Shown here piece after piece: positions 58,401 through 64,000 of a DNA stretch of 64,000 nt; position 1 is the stretch's first letter; each line of letters opens with the position of its first letter. A program made the position numbers and the translations under genes. The notes beneath the pieces are model-generated. The model was given only the letters and a program-made list of their open reading frames with translations. It did not search any database and was not told the DNA's origin. The DNA comes from Apium graveolens (lineage: Eukaryota; Streptophyta; Magnoliopsida; Apiales; Apiaceae): the NCBI RefSeq assembly GCF_009905375.1, contig NC_133653.1:96894609-96958608 (forward strand), read 5' to 3'.

Positions 58401-59049
58401 TTAAATCTCTATACATCTTGGTACTCCCTAGATGGATTGAATACCTTGAACTATGAGGTTCCTGTAAAATTTCATTCTTCAACTCCGTTACTGGTGGAAT
58501 CCAATTTCTAGAAGAAAACCTAAGAATACCTTGATCGTCCTTTTGCGTGCACAATTCTTCACCTACCAAACGATTTATGTCGTGATCCATTACTTCTTCT
58601 TGACACTTCTTTATCTTCTCTAACAACTCCGGCTGGAAAGTCATACTATACACTTTTGCTTCATCAGGCTTGCAAATACTAATTTCCAATTCCAATTTCT
58701 GAAATTCCTTATATATCTCTTCGGGTACTGATAATACATTTAACTTTTCTTTCTGACTTAACGCATCCGCTACAACATTTGTTTTACCGGGATGATAGTT
58801 AATCGTGTAGTCGCAGTCCTTAATCAACTCTAACCTTCTCCTCTGTCTCATATTAAGCTCCATCTGTGTGAATATGTACTTCAAGCTTTTATGATCCGTG
58901 TAAATCTCGCATTTTTCTCCATATAGATAATGTCTCCAAATTTTTAAAGCAAAAACTATGGCTGCTAGCTCCAAATCATGAGTAGGATATTTTTTTTCGT
59001 GTGGTTTTAGTTGCCTTGACGCATACGCAATCACCTTATCGTGCTGCAT
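58030..59049 (-). pseudogene. pol: RNase H and integrase start of G3
   Basis: 339 open codons. RNase [52 protein letters not shown]. Integrase zinc finger [15 protein letters not shown]...[14 protein letters not shown] and core [20 protein letters not shown]. It ends at a stop near 58030 after the second catalytic region ([10 protein letters not shown]). Longest open pol block of the Gypsy elements here. Confidence 0.85.
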
Positions 59050-59319
59050 CAGAACGCATCTGAGTCCTTTATGGGAAGCATCGCTATAGATTACGAAATT
59101 TCCTTAATCATCTGGAAGTGACAAAACAGGTGTCGTGATTAATTTTCGCTTCAATTCCTGAAAACTTTCTTCACATTTATCGTTCCATATAAACTTTTCA
59201 TTCTTTCATGTAAGCTTCATTAATGGTGTTGCAATCCTTGAGAAATTTTGAACGAATCGATGATAATATCCCGCTAATCCCAAGAAACTTCTTACTTTTG
59301 TTGATGTTCTCGGTCTTTC

Positions 59320-60129
59320 TCAATTTGTAATTGCCTCAATCTTTGCTGGGTCCACTTTGATCCCTTCATTACTGACTATCTGTCCTAAGAACTGAACTTC
59401 ATGTAGCCAAAACTTACACATCGAGAATTTAGCATATAACTTCTTTCTCCTTAAAATCTCCAAAGTTGTTCTTAAATGTTCTACATGATCCTCTTCTGTC
59501 TTTGAATAAATCAAAATATCGTCTATAAACACAATAACAAACTTGTCCAAGTATTCCTTGAAAATTATGTTCATCAGGTCCATAAACGCTGTCGGGGCAT
59601 TGGTCAATCCAAAAGACATCACTGAAAATTCATAATGTCCATACCTTGTTCTGAAAGCTGTCTTTGGTATATCTTCTGGCTTAAGCTTTAGTTGATGATA
59701 TCCTGATCTCAAATCAATCTTGGAGAAGTACTTGGCTCCTTTCAATTGGTCAAACAAATCATCAATTCTAGGTAACGGATACTTGTTCTTGACTGTAAGC
59801 TTGTTGAGCTCCCTATAGTCGATGCACAGTCTCATGCTTCCATCCTTCTTCTTGACAAATAATATCGGTGCACCCCACGGGGATACACTGGGTCTGATTA
59901 CTCCTTTCTTTAGCAACTCTTGCAATTGCTTTGCTAGTTCCTTCATTTCAACGGCCTCCATTCTGTATGGGGCCTTGGATACTGGTTCCGTTCCAGGTGC
60001 TAAGTCGATTGCAAATTCAATTTCTCTATCTGGAGGAAGTCCTGGTAACTCATCGGGAAACACGCCTGGAAATTCATTAACTACTGGAATATCTTCAAGT
60101 TTTGCTGGCTCCTGACTTCTATCAATCAC
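59320..60129 (-). pseudogene. pol: Reverse transcriptase of G3
   Basis: 269 open codons with the full RT core: [104 protein letters not shown]. The TGA at 59320 stands where G1 has Trp (NWERP). Between this and the RNase H block (59050-59319) are further stops, including TGA at 59206-59208 where G1 has CGA. Confidence 0.85.
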
Positions 60130-60201
60130 ATATGCAACGAAATGCTCGCATCCTTGTCATAGTAACTTCTTGGCTTGACACATCGTTAAGAACTTCTTTG
60201 C

Positions 60202-60810
60202 TTACTTTTGGCCCTTGAACGTTACTATCCTCTCGTCTGGAGTCTTCACCATTACCTTCTTATTTTGACAATCTATCTGGGCATCGTGCTTAGATAACCA
60301 ATCCATTCCTAAGATAACGTCAAATTCCCCTAACTTAAATGGTATCAAATCTACACAAAACTTACTACCAGAAATTTCAATCTCACAATTTCCACAAACT
60401 TGATTAACAGATACACGTTCTTGATTTGACAATTTTACAATCATTATTTCATTTAAATACTCAACTGGATAATTTAACTTACTAACAAAATCTTGTGAGA
60501 CAAACGATCGAGTTGCTCCCGAATCTATTAACACTTTGGCACATAAAGAATTCACATTAAGTGTACCTGCCACGACATCAGTATCCTGGATAGCGTCCTT
60601 CATAGACATATCGAAAACTCTAGCCCTTGGAGTCTCATTTACTTCTGGGGTAGATCCCATAATTCTCAACGCATTACTGACTGGGGCTGGTGTCTTGCAA
60701 TCCCTGGCTATATGTCCTGGATTTCCACATTTAAAGCATGTAAATCTAATAGCTGGAACCTTAACTGCTGGATTCCGGATAGGCTGATCCTTATTTGCTG
60801 GTTCTCTCAC
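60202..60810 (-). pseudogene. pol: Zinc knuckle and protease of G3
   Basis: 202 open codons. CFKCGNPGHIARDC knuckle near residues 20-33, then a linker, then protease DSGATRSFVS near residue 93 and FGEFDVILGMDWLSKHDAQIDC. It ends at a TAA-type stop 60202. The best kept protease in the window. Confidence 0.85.
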
Positions 60811-60846
60811 TGGCTGATTTCGGCACTCCCTCGAATAGTGCCCTTT

Positions 60847-61152
60847 CTAATTACACTTGAAACAAACTACATTCAACTTGTTACAAACTCCTCCATGTTT
60901 CTTCCCACATACCTGACAATCTGGAAAAGTTAACCTTAACTGATTCGACTGATTCATATTGACTGGACGGTTGCCCGGGCCTCCGTCGCCTGCACTTTGT
61001 CTCCTGAAATTAAAATTTCTCCCTGGCTGAAACTTGCCCTTCTTAAAATTTGGAAACTTCCCTGGTTGTGACTGAATTTTATTCCCTTCAAATTTCCTTT
61101 TCTTACTTTCTTTTTCCTTCTGTGACATCTCACTCTCTGTCTCTACAATCAT
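60847..61152 (-). pseudogene. gag: Basic zinc-knuckle region of G3 gag
   Basis: A Lys/Arg-rich stretch (KRKFEGNKIQSQPGKFPNFK) with CQVCGKKHGGVCNK and the start of CFKCN, cut by a stop at 60847 within the knuckle; it continues KGHYSRECRN. RNA-binding part of gag. Confidence 0.7.
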
Positions 61153-61341
61153 TGACTTCTATACAACTCCTGCATAGGTATCCAATTCAAAAATGGCTAC
61201 CTTCCCTCTAATCCATGGCTTCAGACCTTGCTGGAATATTTTAGCCTTCTTCCTGTCAGTATCCACATATGACGGCACATACCTTGACAACTCTTCAAAC
61301 TTACTCTCATAATCCGCCACCGACATATTTCCTTGCTTTAA

Positions 61342-61841
61342 CTATAAAAACTTCAGCTCCATCTGGTCCTGAACAAACTGGGGAAAATATTTTTCTAAAA
61401 ACAATTCCTTAAACCTCTCCCAAGTAATAACATCTATACCTTCTAATGTCTTCACAGTCTCCCACCAATAGGTGGCCTCATTCTTCAAATAATAACTCAC
61501 AAACTCAACTTTCTGTTCTTCCTTCACTTTCACTAAAGCAAACGACTTCTCTATTTCCTTTAACCAAACATTTGCTTAATCGGATCTAAGGAACCCTTGA
61601 ATTCTGGTGGGTTTACTGCCTGAAAAGTTTTGAAAGTTACCTGGGGATTGGTCTGTCTCTGTTGTTGTTGTGCCAGGTGAACTGTTTGTTGGGCCAGGAT
61701 TTGAAGAATCTGGGCTATTGCTGGGTCTATGGGTCCTGCGTTTACATTCTGGTTTGTGTCATCTTGGTTGTTATTGTTATTGTTATTGTTATTGGTTTCT
61801 TCATTCTGGGTGTTGGTGCGGGTATTTCTTCTCGGAGGCAT
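61342..61841 (-). pseudogene. gag: gag (capsid part) of G3
   Basis: ATG at 61841 (MPPRRNTRTNTQN), a poly-Asn run (ATT/GTT repeats near 61765-61795), then capsid text FKTFQAVNPPEFKGSLDPIK. A one-base deletion near 61575 shifts the frame. It resumes with KVEFVSYYLKNEATYWWE and FKELFLEKYFPQFVQDQM to TAG 61342. Confidence 0.75.
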
Positions 61842-62307
61842 TTTTCTGTAAAGAATCAAACAACTTATTTAGCTTTTAAATCAAATCCTTTGCATAAAAG
61901 AAAAGTTTTGTAAAACAGAAATATCTTTTTTTAAAACAGTTGTAACAGTTGAACTAAGTAAATTGCATGCTTCTTTACAGAATATAAACAGTTAAGGGAA
62001 CAGGAAACATGGTATCATAGGGGTATAACTGGTGCAATAAATAAATATGGTAAAGTAAAACAGGTGCAATAAGTAAAAGACAATGCTGGAATGGAAAAGG
62101 TACTATATAGATCAAAAGTTTTAGGTAGTACAAGCGTAAAGATGCTTCAGAAGTAAAAGCAAAAAGGGGTACAATAAACATACTCACTAGTCAACATATC
62201 TAGTCTATAAATACAACTCAAAAGTCTACTGATACATACTACACACTATTGTACATACTACACCACCATACAACTCCGATCAACATCTCTATCTCTGGAT
62301 CTCTGAA

Positions 62308-62824
62308 TCATGGCAAGTCTGGACCTCCAATCTCCTAAAGCTCCTCTAGAACCCACTTAGCCCACTCTACTAGAAAATCAGGGGTGATGTACTCATAAGT
62401 AGCCTCAGTAATCCTCATAGCAGCTGCTCTACGAAACACCTGGAGCCTCTCTCTGAGTCGCCTCTCACCACTCCCAACCTCTCTGGTACGCATGATATGT
62501 AACAACTCCTGAATCTGACCCTATAAGAATCGCTGCTCTATAAAGCAAGCCTCGGCTTCGAATTGATGATATGGGACAGGATAGGAAGAGAACTGGAAAG
62601 GTACACCTGTAACTGAATGACAAGTAAAGCCTATCAGCAGGTGGGGGTCTTCTGATAGGTGGCCTCATGCCTGTGGGTGGAATAGCCTGCAATGGTACAG
62701 GCTACAACACATGTGGAGGTAAAATAGCCAACACTGGTGGAACAACAGGACATGGATCTGAAGATGGTACTCCAACTGAGGGCTCTGAGTGATCAGCTGA
62801 TACGGCGATGAAAGAATCGGCCAT
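62308..62824 (-). pseudogene. Pre-gag ORF of G3
   Basis: ATG at 62824 (MADSFIAVSADHSEP) with a Pro-rich N-terminal part. It is broken by TAG, one frameshift (near 62600) and two later stops, and ends TGA 62308-62310. The shifted frame reads VPYHQF, IQELLHIMRTREVG and YEYITPDFLVEWAKWVLEEL. The VPYH text and following helix resemble the open pre-gag ORF of G1. About 172 codons. Function unknown. Confidence 0.5.
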
Positions 62825-63006
62825 CGCTGCTATCTGAAATCATATCGCAATATAAGAATTTCGAGCCACGAAGCGAATCATACTAATACCTATTATGCCG
62901 TAGCACTCAACCTCTTGACGTTCTATTTTTCTATTCCTTACTTCTAATCATTACCCTCTACCCATTCCCGTCAACCTAGGCTTGTGTCGTTGACTTATAA
63001 CCTGTA

Positions 63007-63018
63007 GCTCTGATACAA
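63007..63018 (-). promoter_or_regulatory. Primer binding site of G3
   Basis: GCTCTGATACAA, one base from GCTCTGATACCA. Four bases from the LTR TG at 63023. Confidence 0.75.
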
Positions 63019-63022
63019 AACC

Positions 63023-64000
63023 TGTGGCACCCTCCAAACCCGGGTCAGAAGTTTGGGGTCCACACACACACCCACCTTATTTATAACCTGCTTATAATAA
63101 TAATAAAGATAATAATAATATTTAGTGACCCTACTTACCAACTACCACAGACTGCAACAGGTTAAAGTATGTACACAAGCCACACACACTTTATATTACA
63201 AACGTCCAAATCCCAACTATTCAAACTCAGAACTGAGTATTAAACATTATTACAAACTTTTACAAACTTAAATTATCTCAAAAGATGCATGCTAGTTTAA
63301 CTCGATCAACCTGTACCCCTAGCTCTCGCACTGGATTGGGGATCCTCGCTACCAACTGGTTCCTTCTTAACTGGAAAAGAACATAAACAACATCGCACAA
63401 ATGAGCTAACTAGCTCAGCAAGTCTCAATGACAAGACTGAGAATAATGATCATGAAGTGGAAAGGATTATGATATCAAGTGTACAATGAATTATGATTTA
63501 GAATTGGATATTATATATTTATTTTAAAAAACAAGGTTAGGCTGCTGATGAGTCACGCACTAACCCCGAGCAAAGCACACAGCACTGCTCTAACTACTGG
63601 ATCCAAGGCACACATTGGCCTAACTTAACCATTAATATGGTCTGACCACGAATCTGGTCCATAATTTTATAAAAACAATCCAATTCTAACATGATAACAG
63701 AATAAACAATGTAAAGCAATAAACAGAATCATAAATAGCAATGGATGTTTGATAACAAAATGGTTTCAATCTTCACAAAGGATCACTGTGGCAATTTCAA
63801 AGCTTGGTTGTTAAGTAATGAAATAATTGGATAAAAAAGGAATCAACGTTTCAAGGATTTAGTCTCTCAAAGCATAAGGAACAATGGTTTGAATATGTAA
63901 GTAATCCGGTTCAGTGTTTGATATTTAGTTTGTATGTATTTGTGGAGTAGTATCGTATATTTATGGTTCATATTTGGGTATACAACAATCAATGGTTTAG
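63023..64000 (-). repeat. 5' LTR of G3, start only
   Basis: TGTGGCACCCTCC onward; it matches 53669 onward with scattered changes and continues past the window end. Confidence 0.85.

Larger units (their letters stand above)
53669..64000 (-). mobile_element. Gypsy retrotransposon G3, Tekay/Del type, right end outside window
   Basis: 3' LTR (53669-57170), PPT, pol with chromodomain, protease, gag, pre-gag ORF, PBS, and the first 978 bases of the 5' LTR (from 63023). From 61533 to about 57440 the coding part stays in one frame with only nonsense codons. Frameshifts lie near 61560 and 57430. It is probably the youngest Gypsy here, but is not functional. Confidence 0.85.

Noticed and set aside
61760..61800. 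GTTATT microsatellite
   Set aside because: It encodes the poly-Asn run in G3 gag, so it is part of the gene.
1..64000. CRISPR array, prokaryotic operons, integrated plant DNA virus or organelle DNA
   Set aside because: No spacer-repeat array, no Shine-Dalgarno-led gene rows, no pararetrovirus movement or coat protein motifs, no plastid or mitochondrial genes. All recognised coding sequence is LTR-retrotransposon gag or pol.

Overview
This window is plant nuclear DNA made almost entirely of nested LTR retrotransposons. Nearly all of them lie on the minus strand. I find no host protein gene, tRNA, rRNA or other single-copy gene. The organism is a dicot with a repeat-rich genome. Element types and sequence style fit an asterid such as an Apiaceae species, but the species cannot be fixed from this sequence. 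A run of exactly 100 N at 5986-6085 shows that it is a scaffold with a join of unknown size.

Left half (1-28309). A degraded LTR of a Ty3/Gypsy element (here P: 870-1485 and 27474-28309) was split by a Ty1/Copia element of Sirevirus type (X, 1486-27468). X has 599-bp LTRs at both ends and a perfect TCATT target duplication. In X's own sense its order is 5' LTR, PBS, gag, protease/integrase, RT, RNase H, small ORF, long 3' ORF, PPT, 3' LTR. About 12.6 kb of foreign material sits inside X: the N gap, the 3' end of a plus-strand Sirevirus-like element (D, 6086-7766), two fused pieces of another minus-strand Sirevirus-like element (C, 7767-13878), an Athila/Tat-like Gypsy 3' end (13879-15150), and a second LTR plus 3' ORF copy very like X (Y, 15151 to about 18585). 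The flanks of this insert repeat each other almost perfectly, so a false duplication or a misjoin is a real possibility.

Right half (28310-64000). A long-LTR chromodomain Gypsy element of Tekay/Del type (O, from 28310) carries two younger relatives. G1 (35650-48258, TSD TTCCG) is inserted in O's gag. G3 (53669 to beyond the window) is inserted in O's 5' LTR. All three have gag with zinc knuckles, aspartic protease, RT with a FIDD active site, RNase H, integrase and a C-terminal chromodomain. All are broken by stops and frameshifts, so none looks autonomous.

Four patterns are not explained by standard annotation. (1) All three Tekay elements have an extra ORF between the PBS and gag, and two of these share a VPYH-centred motif. 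(2) The Tekay LTR ends can fold into a hairpin whose stem bases change in compensation between G1 and G3. (3) The 3' ORFs of three different Sirevirus families end in what looks like one shared module of unknown function. (4) The 9-mer AAGTTCTGA is scattered through the coding and non-coding parts of X and Y in one orientation, while related AAGTNCTGA units cluster in the LTR in the other orientation.
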